Assembly: GCA_900551665.1 (NCBI GenBank)
Contig: URWW01000027.1
Location: 1 to 25,961, forward strand
DNA: 25,961 nt
DNA from: an uncultured Collinsella sp.
Lineage (GTDB): Bacteria > Actinomycetota > Coriobacteriia > Coriobacteriales > Coriobacteriaceae
Direction of reading: 5' to 3'
Shown here one piece after another: positions 7,403-14,963 of the stretch. Each line of letters opens with the position of its first letter. Position 1 is the first letter of the stretch. The notes under the pieces were generated by a model. That model made no database searches and was not told where the DNA came from. It worked only from the letters and a program-made list of their open reading frames with translations. A program made the position numbers and the translations under genes.

Positions 7403-8860
7403 ATGGACATCACCATCAGCATCATCACCACGCTCATCCTCACCGTCGTCAACGGTTACTTCTCCATGTCCGAGATGGCCCTCACCACGGCCAAGCGCGC
7501 CGTGCTCGACCACGAGGCGGAGGAGGGCGACCGTCGCGCCGCGCGCGCCGCCGAGCTCGCCGCGGATTCCGGCAACTTCCTGGCGACAATCCAGGTTGCC
7601 ATCACGCTCGTGGGTTTCGCGTCTTCTGCCGTCGCGTCCACCAACCTGTCCGACCCGCTCGCGCAGTGGCTGTCGAGCTTCGGCATCGAGCCGCTCACGA
7701 TGGTCGCCCCGGGTCTGGCCCCCGTGCTCATCACGCTCGCCGTGTCCTATCTCTCCATCGTGGTGGGCGAGCTCGTCCCCAAGCGCATCGCCCTCGCCGA
7801 CGCCGAGGGCATGGCCAAGCGCGTCGCCAAGCCGCTCACCGTGTTCCAGAAGATCGCACGTCCGCTCGTTTGGCTGACCCAGGAATCCGCCGACGGTCTC
7901 GCCCGCGTGCTGCGCATCAAGAACGCCGACGACCGCCAGAACGTCTCCGAGGAGGAGATTCGCTACATGATCAACGAGCAGGACACCCTGCTCGATGAGG
8001 AGAAGCGCATCATCCACGAGGTGTTCGATCTGGGCGACGCCTCCGCGCGCGAGGTCATGGTGCCTCGCGTCGACGTGACCATGGCCGAGGACATCCAGAC
8101 GGTCACCGAGGTCATGAACCTCATGCGCCAGACGGGCTTCTCCCGTATGCCGGTGTTCCATGAGGACCAGGACGGTGTGGTCGGCATCGCCCATATCAAG
8201 GACCTGATCGGCCCCGTCATGGGCGGCGAGGGCGATCGCCCCGTGTCCGAGTTCATGCGCGATGCGACCTTCATCCCCGACACCAAGGACATTCTTCCGC
8301 TGCTCTCCGAGATGCAGACGGCGCACGATCAGATCGTCGTGGTGGTCGATGAGTACGGCGGCACCGCCGGCATCATCACCATCGAGGACATCGTCGAGGA
8401 GATCGTCGGCGAGATCGAGGACGAGTTCGACCCCGACAACAAGTACCTCACGCGCCTGTCCCGTCGCGAGTGGCTGGTCGACGGCCGCTTCCCGTGCGAT
8501 GACGCCATCGAGCTCGGCTGGCCCATCGAGGAGAGCGACGAGTACGAGACCATCGCCGGGTGGATCCTCGACCTTTGCGACTCGCTCCCCGATATCGGTG
8601 AGGTCTTCGAGGCCGATGGGTACAAGTTCAAAGTGCAGTCCATGCGCGGTCAGCGCATTTCGCTCATCCGCGTGATCGCGCCGCTCGAGGAGCCCAGGCC
8701 CTCCGAGGAGGAGCGTGCCATGGATGCGCGGTCCGGCGTCGAGCGTGCGATCCGCGAGCACGTGCAGGAGAACGCCATGCGCTCCCGTTCGGTGCGCGCC
8801 GGTGCGAACATCTCGCCGGACGACCTCACGCCCGAGTACGAGCCCGGGCAGGGCGAGTAG
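7403..8860 (+). CDS. CNNM/CorC-family CBS-domain membrane protein
   Basis: A 485-residue protein of the HlyC/CorC (CNNM) family, implicated in Mg2+ or Co2+ export. The DUF21/CNNM membrane domain (about 1-185) opens with the typical hydrophobic helix and FSMSEMALTTAKR. A pair of CBS domains follows (about 205-330; REVMVPRVDV, GFSRMPVF, QIVVVVDEYGGTAGIITIED), then a CorC_HlyC domain (about 345-430; YETIAGWIL, FKVQSMRGQRI), and an acidic low-complexity tail of about 50 residues. The start at 7403 gives the usual N-terminus, but its AGGAGG (7382-7387) is 15 nt away; the in-frame ATG at 7280 has AGGAGG only 3 nt upstream and adds 41 residues of non-conserved type. I prefer 7403. Confidence 0.9.
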   Translation: MDITISIITTLILTVVNGYFSMSEMALTTAKRAVLDHEAEEGDRRAARAAELAADSGNFLATIQVAITLVGFASSAVASTNLSDPLAQWLSSFGIEPLTMVAPGLAPVLITLAVSYLSIVVGELVPKRIALADAEGMAKRVAKPLTVFQKIARPLVWLTQESADGLARVLRIKNADDRQNVSEEEIRYMINEQDTLLDEEKRIIHEVFDLGDASAREVMVPRVDVTMAEDIQTVTEVMNLMRQTGFSRMPVFHEDQDGVVGIAHIKDLIGPVMGGEGDRPVSEFMRDATFIPDTKDILPLLSEMQTAHDQIVVVVDEYGGTAGIITIEDIVEEIVGEIEDEFDPDNKYLTRLSRREWLVDGRFPCDDAIELGWPIEESDEYETIAGWILDLCDSLPDIGEVFEADGYKFKVQSMRGQRISLIRVIAPLEEPRPSEEERAMDARSGVERAIREHVQENAMRSRSVRAGANISPDDLTPEYEPGQGE

Positions 8861-8925
8861 GACGCGTTCGTAGACGTAGCCGATCAGCGCCCTCCATTTC
8901 GGGCGCCGATGAGAAAGGTAAGGCC

Positions 8926-9564
8926 ATGGCCGATCTGTTCAACATCCTAAAGGTCACGGTGGGGCCCAAGAAGCTGACCGCCCGCGTTCTCGTGAACCCC
9001 GGCATGCCGCTCATGACGTCCGAGGACGTCGAGGCCACCGCTCGCGTGTATTACCTCGCGCCCGCCATCGCCGAGCACATGTGCCTGGGCGATGCGGGCT
9101 CCAAGTTCCAGGATTGCATGGGCCACACCGAGCTCGCGCATCTGCTCGAGCATCTCACGGTCGAGATCATGAACGAGACCGGTCTCGTCGACGGCATCTC
9201 CAGCGGGCGCACCCGCGGCGTGATGGGCGACGAGCGCCTGTTCGACGTCGAGGTCTCCTGCCCCGACGACGCCCTTGCCGTCGGAGCGCTTTCCTCCGCT
9301 TCCTTTATGATGAACTGGGCGTACCTGCACGCCGATCAGACCCCGCCGGATTTCCCGGGCACGGTTTCCGCGCTCACGAGCCTCGTCATGAGCCTGCGCG
9401 GGGAGGCCGCTGCGGGCGATGAGGCCGGTGCTAGTTCGGGTGCCGCGGCGAACGGCGCCGAGTGCGGGGCCGAGGATTTCGGCCCGATCGATACCGAGGG
9501 CGCTTCCGTTGTCGCGCATGATGACGTCGAGGGCGCCGTCTTCGGTGGCGCTGCCGCCGAGTAG
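8926..9564 (+). CDS. Stand-alone cyanophycin-synthetase N-domain-like protein with HxxEH motif
   Basis: A 212-residue protein that I relate, by pattern, to the N-terminal domain of cyanophycin synthetase (CphA). The shared block is GHTELAHLLEHLTVEI (residues 66-81), followed by a GRTR segment (94-97) and a FDVEV strand, in the same order as in CphA. It contains H72-x-x-E75-H76, an inverse-zincin HxxEH pattern, with E80 four residues on as a further possible ligand. From recall, the N domain of some CphA enzymes is a metallopeptidase-like hydrolase that trims cyanophycin to make primers. No ATP-grasp or Mur-ligase domain is encoded in the window, so this is not a polymerase. The last 50 or so residues are a low-complexity Ala/Gly/Asp/Glu tail. 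AAAGGTAAGG ends a few nt before the start. Fold assignment is likely; function is unknown. Confidence 0.7.
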   Translation: MADLFNILKVTVGPKKLTARVLVNPGMPLMTSEDVEATARVYYLAPAIAEHMCLGDAGSKFQDCMGHTELAHLLEHLTVEIMNETGLVDGISSGRTRGVMGDERLFDVEVSCPDDALAVGALSSASFMMNWAYLHADQTPPDFPGTVSALTSLVMSLRGEAAAGDEAGASSGAAANGAECGAEDFGPIDTEGASVVAHDDVEGAVFGGAAAE

Positions 9565-9622
9565 CAAGGCATCGCATCGCGTTTCCGTGCCGGCATCGCC
9601 GTCGTGCCGCCATGTCCCTTGA

Positions 9623-9773
9623 GGATATGAACGATTCTGCCGGCAGAAATAGGAGCTTATGAACGATTCGTTCATAAGCTCCATTTTTGTACAGCTTTCT
9701 ACCTGGGAAAACGTCGTGGACTCATGAGTGCGATTTTTGCAATCGTTCATATCCTCCAATCGTTCATAAGCTC
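9623..9773 (+). repeat. 151-bp structured repeat, copy 1
   Basis: It aligns without gaps to 14964-15114, with about 24 differences over 151 bp (about 84%). The layout is: arm A GGATATGAACGATT (9623-9636); a 31-bp palindrome B (9652-9682) followed by ATTTTT; then A' AATCGTTCATATCC (9741-9754), the exact inverse of A; then a further B-type half-arm ending AAGCTC (9758-9773). A with A' encloses hairpin B, while the last half-arm could pair with the first half of B instead, so two folds compete. No coding potential. It could be a MITE/REP-like element, a structured RNA, or a terminator cassette; its boundaries coincide with one edge of the PTS island. Confidence 0.85.
9652..9690 (+). terminator. 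Palindromic terminator inside repeat copy 1
   Basis: A perfect 15-bp stem (9652-9666 with 9668-9682) with a single central base is followed by ATTTTTGT. In RNA the loop would open by a few pairs. It is placed to stop transcripts arriving from the CNNM/HxxEH genes on the + strand. Confidence 0.65.
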
Positions 9774-9986
9774 TCGTTTGCGCACGGGTTTAAACCGCGC
9801 ATGGTTCCTGATGGCTACGCGTCGCGTCGCGTTGCTTCGTTGAGAGCTCGTCAGCCTGCGGCTCCCAAGGAGCCAAGAAGGGCCTCCGGTCCGATCTTTT
9901 GAATGCGGCTCTGCAAACGAATGACCGCTTGCCATAAAATACCTACCGTTCACGGTTGTCCAAACGTTCCGTCTCGGCCTTATGGC

Positions 9987-10016
9987 TTGACGTGGTTCAT
10001 GGGGGCTTCCTATACT
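9987..10016 (+). promoter_or_regulatory. Promoter of the alpha-glucoside PTS operon
   Basis: TTGACG (9987-9992), an 18-bp spacer and TATACT (10011-10016) each match the sigma-70 consensus at 5 of 6 positions. Predicted start near 10023, just before the antiterminator hairpin, leaving a leader of about 160 nt. Confidence 0.75.
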
Positions 10017-10035
10017 CCAAGCCGCAACAAGAAAT

Positions 10036-10078
10036 GAGGAAGGTTACCTCGACGCGCTTCGTGGGCCTGACCAAACTC
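10036..10078 (+). promoter_or_regulatory. Candidate ribonucleic antiterminator (RAT) hairpin for LicT
   Basis: The leader folds as GAG, internal loop GAA, GGTTA, CCT, small loop CG, ACG, apical CGCTT, CGT, GGG, bulge CC, TGACC, internal loop AAA, CTC. Two stems divided by A-rich internal loops are the general plan of BglG/LicT RAT elements, though this one is longer than the usual 29 nt. Its 3' arm (TGACCAAAC) is also the 5' arm of the terminator at 10069-10147, so the two structures exclude each other, as the mechanism requires. The regulator is encoded at 10767. Confidence 0.5.
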
Positions 10079-10147
10079 TTGCAGTGCCAAGCATCGCTCG
10101 TTTGCGGTGAGCTTGGGCAGCCGCACGGTTTTGGTCCGGTCTTTTTT
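10069..10147 (+). terminator. Leader terminator controlled by antitermination
   Basis: GACCAAAC (10069-10076) pairs with GTTTTGGTC (10128-10136), enclosing an inner TGCGG/CCGCA stem, and six T residues follow at 10142-10147. It lies before the first operon gene and shares its 5' arm with the RAT hairpin. Confidence 0.6.
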
Positions 10148-10184
10148 CATGCCGCGATGCGGCGACACGGGGAGTGATCACGTA

Positions 10185-10739
10185 ATGGGTTTCCTTTCGA
10201 ACTTGTTTGGCAACAAGGCGTCCGCGGTCGAGCAGCCCGCGACTGAGTCCGATCGCGCTGTCGAGGTCTCCAATCAGACCGCCCCTGCAGGTACGATTTT
10301 GTGTCCCGTGTCCGGCGCCGCCATGGACATCTCTGAGGTGAACGATCCCGTCTTTGCGGGCAAGGCCATGGGCGACGGTATCGCTATCGTGCCGAGCGAG
10401 GGTGTTCTCGTCGCGCCTATTTCCGGGACGGTCGAGGCCCTGTTCCCGACGGGCCACGCGCTCGCTATCAAGGACGATGCCGGTATGGGGGTCATGCTTC
10501 ACATCGGCATCGATACGGTCGACATGAAGGGCGATGGCTTTACCGCTCACATCGCTCAGGGCGATCGCGTCGAGGTGGGCCAGATTCTCGTTGAGTTTGA
10601 TCGAGAGAGGATCGCAGCCTCCGGTTTCGAGGACACGACGATGATGATCGTCACCGAGCTGGCTTCTGACCTCTCACTGGTCAAGTGCCCTGCCGGTGCC
10701 ATCGCGCGCGGCGACGTCGCTCTCTCCCTGATTCGCTAG
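10185..10739 (+). CDS. PTS glucose-family EIIA component
   Basis: A 184-residue cytoplasmic phosphocarrier of the Crr/IIA-Glc fold that takes phosphate from HPr and passes it to EIIB. H91 in PTGHALAIK and H106 in MLHIGIDTV are 15 residues apart, exactly as H75 and H90 are in the E. coli protein; H106 is the phosphorylated one. The first 35 residues form a linker-like extension with a short amphipathic N-terminus. ATG 10185 is chosen since GGGGAG lies upstream and the extension to 10107 would begin inside the leader terminator. First gene of the operon; the antiterminator gene begins 27 nt on. In other bacteria this domain is often fused to EIICB; here it is separate, matching the EIICB protein that lacks it. 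Confidence 0.93.
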   Translation: MGFLSNLFGNKASAVEQPATESDRAVEVSNQTAPAGTILCPVSGAAMDISEVNDPVFAGKAMGDGIAIVPSEGVLVAPISGTVEALFPTGHALAIKDDAGMGVMLHIGIDTVDMKGDGFTAHIAQGDRVEVGQILVEFDRERIAASGFEDTTMMIVTELASDLSLVKCPAGAIARGDVALSLIR

Positions 10740-10766
10740 CCGGTTGCTCGAACCGAGGTCACAGCC

Positions 10767-11654
10767 GTGTATATCAAGCGTATCTACAACAACAATGTCG
10801 CGATGGTCGATGATGCGGGAACCGAACGCATCGCCGTGGGCAAAGGTATCGCCTTTGGTCGTAAGCGCGGAGATATGGTCGATTCGGCGTCCTTCGAAAA
10901 GGTCTTCACCCTCGATGATCCCACGCAGCTTTCGCGCCTCGAGCGCCTCATCAAAGGCATTCCGAGCGAGTACCTGCTCATCGCCGAGGATATCGTTTCG
11001 ATGCTTCGTCGCGAATCCGATTCCGTTATCGATGACAACGTCCTCATCGCTCTGACCGACCATATCTCCATGGCCCTTGAGCGCGAGCAGGCGGGCATCA
11101 TATGCGACAACCCTCTTCTCTTCGAGATCAAGCGCTTCTATGGGCGCGAATTCGATCTCGCTCTCAAAGCACGGGAGATCATTCGCGGTCATCTCGGCAT
11201 CGAGATCTCCGAGGCGGAGGTGGGCTTCATCGCCTTGCACATAGTGAATGCGACGATGAAGCAACGTGCCGACCATTTGATGCTTTCAATCAAGATGATC
11301 AACGGCATCCTCAATACCGTGTCCGAAACTTTTGGGCTCACGTATGACGAGGGTAGCGTCCAATACGAGCGCTTTTTGCGCCACCTTCAGTTCTTCTCCC
11401 AGCGCGTGCTCGACAAGAGCATCGCGCAGTCCGAGGACACCTTCCTATTCCACTTGGGTAAAGACCAGTACCCTGATGCGCTTGAGTGCACCGAGCGCAT
11501 CGGCGCGCATATCGAGCAGGAGTATGGCTGCGTTGTGAGCGATGCCGAGAAGGGATATCTGGTGTACCACATCGCGAATCTCGTACACGCCCCGCATGCG
11601 GACGCGTCGGGGGAGTCGTCCGTCGCAGCGGGCGACCAACAGAAAGGAGCATAA
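10767..11654 (+). CDS. licT: LicT/BglG-family transcriptional antiterminator
   Basis: A 295-residue RNA-binding regulator. The CAT RNA-binding domain (1-55) begins with YIKRIYNNNVAMV; two PTS regulatory domains follow. The four regulatory histidines are H99 and H158 (PRD1) and H206 and H268 (PRD2), each one position before those of B. subtilis LicT, so phosphorylation control by HPr and EIIB is intact. It should bind the leader hairpin at 10036-10078 and prevent termination when substrate is present. The start is GTG at 10767, with GAGGT upstream; no ATG fits the domain boundary. The last 20 residues are a non-conserved alanine/serine tail. The EIICB gene starts 4 nt after the stop, so translation is probably coupled. 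Confidence 0.93.
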   Translation: MYIKRIYNNNVAMVDDAGTERIAVGKGIAFGRKRGDMVDSASFEKVFTLDDPTQLSRLERLIKGIPSEYLLIAEDIVSMLRRESDSVIDDNVLIALTDHISMALEREQAGIICDNPLLFEIKRFYGREFDLALKAREIIRGHLGIEISEAEVGFIALHIVNATMKQRADHLMLSIKMINGILNTVSETFGLTYDEGSVQYERFLRHLQFFSQRVLDKSIAQSEDTFLFHLGKDQYPDALECTERIGAHIEQEYGCVVSDAEKGYLVYHIANLVHAPHADASGESSVAAGDQQKGA

Positions 11655-11658
11655 GCCA

Positions 11659-13260
11659 ATGGCAAATAAGCTGAAGAGTTCGCTGGAGGTGTTTTCCAAG
11701 TCAATCGTCCAGCCGCTGATGTACCTGTCCGTGGCGGGCACCGTGCTGATCTTGGGAATCCTCCTCACCAATCAGACCATCACCTCGATGGTCCCCTTCC
11801 TGCAACTGCCGTTCTTCGCCACCATGGGCAAGATCATCTACAACAGCCTGATGTTCATCGTGAACAATCTCGCGGTGATTTTCTGCGCTGGTATCGCCGG
11901 CGCGATGGCCAAGAAGGACAAGGGCCATGCGACGCTCATCGGTCTCATGTCCTTCTTCCTGTTCCTGAATGCCAACAACATCACCCTCGAGGCGCTCGGC
12001 ATGCTTGCTGAGCCCACGCAGCTCGGGCTGGTCGGCACCGGTCAGAGCGAGGTCCTGGGCATCCAGGTGCTCGATATGGGCGTCTTCGGCGGCATCATTC
12101 TGGGCTGTATCGCCGGCTGGGTCTTCAACAAGTTCGGCGGTAAGCAGTTCCCGATCGCCCTTTCCATGTTCTCGGGCGTCCGCTTCCCGTTCCTGATCAT
12201 GATCTGCATCTCCCTGCTTCTCGGTGTGGCCGCTTGCTATGCTTGGCCTCCCGTGCAGGGCGGTATCGCCTCGCTCGCCGGTATGATCCAGGAGAGTGGC
12301 AACATCGGCCTGTTCTTGTACGGCATGCTTAACAAGCTGCTCGTCCCGCTCGGCCTGCACCATCTCATTTACACGCCCTTCCAGTTCTCCGATGTGGGCG
12401 GCACGCTCGCCCTGGGCGATACGGTTATCGCCGGCGCCTATCCGATTCGCGTCGCCGAGATGGCCATGGTCGGTCAGCCGTTCTCCGCGAGCACCTACTT
12501 CAATAGCTACACCTTCAACAACCTGTGGCCCTATCTGGGTATCGGCACGGCGTTCATCGTGACCTCCTACAAGCGCAATCGCGACAAGACCCGCGCCATC
12601 ATCCTCCCGCTCATCATCACCGCGATCCTCACCTGCATCACCGAGCCGATGGACTTCCTGTTCGTGTTCGCCGCCCCCGTGCTGTTCGTGGTCCACGCCG
12701 TGCTGTCCGGCATCAGCCTCGTCTTGCTCAAGGTTCTGAACATCCCTGCGGCGACCGCCGGCGGTATCATCAATATCGTCGTCTCCAATCTGGTGCTCGG
12801 CGTCGAGAAGACCAACTGGCCGCTCATGATCGTCCTCGGACTGATCAACGCCGCCCTGTACTTCGTGGTTTTCACGGTGCTCATCAAGAAGCTGCACCTG
12901 CACACTCCCGGCCGTGAGGGCGATGAGGGCGCCGTTGAGCCTTCCGCCGTGTCGGAGGCCGCCGTTCCCGCTGACGTATCGGCCGCGCCCGCTGACGAGG
13001 TTGCCGCCGCCCCCGCCGCCGGTGATCCCGTGCTCGACCTGATCGCAGGCCTGGGTGGTAAGGCGAACATCCAGTCCACCGAGAATTGCTTCACCCGACT
13101 GCGTGTGAATGTCGCCGACGAGTCGCTCATCGACGAGGATCTCATCAACCGCATGAAGAACAGCGGCATCGTTCGCAACGGCAACGACATCCAGATCATC
13201 TTCGGCATGGAGGTCGCCAAGGTTCGCGGTCTGGTCGAAGAGGCCCTCGAGAACATGTAG
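11659..13260 (+). CDS. PTS alpha-glucoside-type EIICB component
   Basis: A 533-residue membrane transporter. The EIIC domain (about 1-415, some ten membrane segments) shows the glucose-superfamily segment PLGLHHLIYTPFQF and ITEPMDFLFVFAAP. An alanine/proline-rich linker (about 420-455) leads to EIIB, whose phosphorylated cysteine is C477 in ENCFTRLRVNV. Imported sugar is phosphorylated on C6. Preceding AAAGGAG supports ATG 11659. The substrate is inferred as an alpha-linked disaccharide (maltose, trehalulose or similar) because the next gene is a GH4 enzyme of the phospho-alpha-glucosidase type; trehalose is unlikely, since that route uses a GH13 enzyme. EIIA is supplied by the gene at 10185. 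Confidence 0.92.
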   Translation: MANKLKSSLEVFSKSIVQPLMYLSVAGTVLILGILLTNQTITSMVPFLQLPFFATMGKIIYNSLMFIVNNLAVIFCAGIAGAMAKKDKGHATLIGLMSFFLFLNANNITLEALGMLAEPTQLGLVGTGQSEVLGIQVLDMGVFGGIILGCIAGWVFNKFGGKQFPIALSMFSGVRFPFLIMICISLLLGVAACYAWPPVQGGIASLAGMIQESGNIGLFLYGMLNKLLVPLGLHHLIYTPFQFSDVGGTLALGDTVIAGAYPIRVAEMAMVGQPFSASTYFNSYTFNNLWPYLGIGTAFIVTSYKRNRDKTRAIILPLIITAILTCITEPMDFLFVFAAPVLFVVHAVLSGISLVLLKVLNIPAATAGGIINIVVSNLVLGVEKTNWPLMIVLGLINAALYFVVFTVLIKKLHLHTPGREGDEGAVEPSAVSEAAVPADVSAAPADEVAAAPAAGDPVLDLIAGLGGKANIQSTENCFTRLRVNVADESLIDEDLINRMKNSGIVRNGNDIQIIFGMEVAKVRGLVEEALENM

Positions 13261-13347
13261 GTTTGCAGGTTGGCGACTTTGGCACGGGGCACGCGATGAT
13301 GTATCGTCGGCGGTTCCCTTGCCCCGCTTTCGAGTCGCCGTCCTGAC

Positions 13348-13402
13348 CGGGGCCGGGTGCGCAAGCCCGTCCGGCCCCGCCCATCGGTGCGGTTTCGCAC
13401 CG
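13348..13402 (+). other. Two hairpins between EIICB and GH4 genes
   Basis: CGGGGCCGG (13348-13356) pairs with 13371-13379, and CGGTGCG (13385-13391) pairs with CGCACCG (13396-13402) around GTTT. The second is followed by only three T residues. They may reduce or protect the downstream part of the operon mRNA rather than end it. Confidence 0.4.
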
Positions 13403-13452
13403 TTTGAACCATGGGCAAGCGCGTCTGTTTCACGCATGAGAAAGGATGCATC

Positions 13453-14829
13453 ATGATCATCACCCTCGCCGGTGGCGGTTCCACCTTCACCCCTGGTATC
13501 GTCAAGTCCATCGCGCTGCGCAAGGACGAGCTCGAGGTCGACGAGATCCGTCTCTACGACATCAATGAGGAGCGTCAGCGCAAAGTGGGCGTGCTCGTCG
13601 ATTGGATTTTGCACGAGGACCTCGGTCTGGATATCAAACTGACGGTCACCACCGACAAGGAGACTGCCTTTACGGACGCCGATTTCGTTTTCGCGCAGAT
13701 GCGTGTGGGCGGCTACGCCATGCGCGAGCAGGACGAGAAGATTCCGCTGCGTCACGGCTGCGTCGGTCAGGAGACCTGTGGCTGCGGTGGTCTTGCGTAC
13801 GGTATGCGAACCATCTTCCCGATGATCGAGCTGATCGACGATGTGGAAAAGTATGCAAAGCCCACGCACTGGATTCTCAATTACTCCAACCCCGCGGCGA
13901 TCGTGTCCGAGGCATGTCGCGTGATGCGCCCCAATGCGCGCATCATCAATATCTGCGATATGCCCATCGCCATCATCGACCTTGTGTGCGCCGCGCTCGA
14001 AATCGACAAGAAGGACGTTGAGTACGATTACTTCGGCCTCAATCATTTTGGTTGGTTCACCAGCATTCGCCACAAGGGCGAGGAGGTGTTGCCGCAGCTC
14101 CGCGAGTACATCAAGGAGCACGAGATCCTGCTTCCCAGCAGCTATCTCAAGGGCATGAGTTCACTCATGAAGTCCAATGCGGATAATGAGGACGAGAGCA
14201 AGCAGAACCGCCATACGAAGGGCAGCTGGTACTACGTCTGGAAGGGCGTTTACGAGATCATGGAGCTCTTCCCGGAGTATCTGCCCAACACGTATCTCAA
14301 CTACTATCTGCAGCAGAAGGAGTTCGTCGAGCACTCCAATCCGGAGCGCACGCGCGCCAACGAGGTTGAGGAGACTCGCGAGCACAACTTGTTCGCCGGC
14401 ATCGACCGCTATGAGGCGACGGGCGAGATTGACGAGAGCACGTTCTACGCCGGCAGCCACGGTGACTGGATCGCCGATCTGGCCGTTGCGCTCAAGAACG
14501 ACACCAAGGCACGCTTCCTGGTCATTTGCCAGAACCGCGGCGCGATCCCGAACATGCCCTATGACGCGATGGTCGAGCTTCCCGCGTATATCGGCAAGAA
14601 CGGCCCCGAGGTCATCTCGCGCGACAACATCCCGCTGTTCCAGCAGGGCCTCATGATGCAGCAGCTCAACTCCGAGAAGCTCGTGGTCGAGGCGTGCATC
14701 GAGGGTTCGTATGAGAAGGCGCTCCAGGCATTCACGCTCAACAAGACGGTCCCGTCCATGACGGTGGCCAAGGAGGTTCTCGATGAGATGATCGAGGCCA
14801 ACAAGGAGTTCTGGCCGGACCTTAAGTAA
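13453..14829 (+). CDS. 6-phospho-alpha-glucosidase, glycoside hydrolase family 4
   Basis: A 458-residue cytoplasmic enzyme that uses NAD+ and Mn2+ to cleave the 6-phosphorylated disaccharide delivered by the PTS to glucose 6-phosphate and a free sugar. The N-terminal Rossmann motif GGGSTFTPG (7-15) binds NAD. The signature C168-D169-M170-P171 is the CDMP form typical of the alpha-specific enzymes (beta enzymes carry CNVP), and H198 in GLNHFGW is the other metal ligand, close to C171 and H202 of B. subtilis GlvA. Length is normal for the family. AAAGGA precedes ATG 13453; the in-frame ATG at 13411 begins near the preceding hairpin and is less likely. Last gene of the operon, 192 bp after EIICB, followed by repeat copy 2. 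Confidence 0.93.
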   Translation: MIITLAGGGSTFTPGIVKSIALRKDELEVDEIRLYDINEERQRKVGVLVDWILHEDLGLDIKLTVTTDKETAFTDADFVFAQMRVGGYAMREQDEKIPLRHGCVGQETCGCGGLAYGMRTIFPMIELIDDVEKYAKPTHWILNYSNPAAIVSEACRVMRPNARIINICDMPIAIIDLVCAALEIDKKDVEYDYFGLNHFGWFTSIRHKGEEVLPQLREYIKEHEILLPSSYLKGMSSLMKSNADNEDESKQNRHTKGSWYYVWKGVYEIMELFPEYLPNTYLNYYLQQKEFVEHSNPERTRANEVEETREHNLFAGIDRYEATGEIDESTFYAGSHGDWIADLAVALKNDTKARFLVICQNRGAIPNMPYDAMVELPAYIGKNGPEVISRDNIPLFQQGLMMQQLNSEKLVVEACIEGSYEKALQAFTLNKTVPSMTVAKEVLDEMIEANKEFWPDLK

Positions 14830-14908
14830 CGAGGCCATCGACGGTCCGGCTGCGAATGGTTCGCTGCAACTCCGGAGGCCCCCATGCCTTCTCCGGGGGT
14901 ACATTTCA

Positions 14909-14959
14909 GGGGCACATCTCGGTAGCGGGGCCTTTCGGGTGCACTCCGAGATGCGCCCC
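14909..14959. repeat. 14-bp inverted repeat next to repeat copy 2
   Basis: GGGGCACATCTCGG (14909-14922) pairs with CCGAGATGCGCCCC (14946-14959) with one A-C mismatch, around a 23-nt loop. There is no T-run on either strand. It directly abuts the structured repeat and may stabilise the GH4 mRNA 3' end. Confidence 0.6.
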
Positions 14960-14963
14960 CTGG

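Larger units (their letters stand above)
9565..10184. other. 620-bp intergenic region upstream of the PTS operon
   Basis: It holds copy 1 of the structured repeat (9623-9773), a short GGCTCC/GGAGCC hairpin (9860-9874), an ACCGT-TC-ACGGT palindrome (9945-9956) that could be an operator, a good promoter (9987-10016), and the operon leader with antiterminator and terminator (10036-10147). No gene was found; the stretch 9775-9940 shows nothing else recognisable. Confidence 0.6.

Noticed and set aside
9623..9773. Structured repeat as a CRISPR array
   Set aside because: The arms are inverted and unevenly spaced, with no series of equal direct repeats and spacers and no cas gene.
9945..9971. Second LytTR-like site upstream of the PTS promoter (ACCGTTCAC and AACGTTCCG)
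   Set aside because: Each half matches only 8/9 and the repeat distance is 18 bp, not 21-22; the first half is better explained as an ACCGT/ACGGT palindrome.
11701..14121. 806-codon open frame on the - strand across EIICB and GH4
   Set aside because: Same shadow pattern, opposite genes with exact catalytic motifs, and low-complexity composition.
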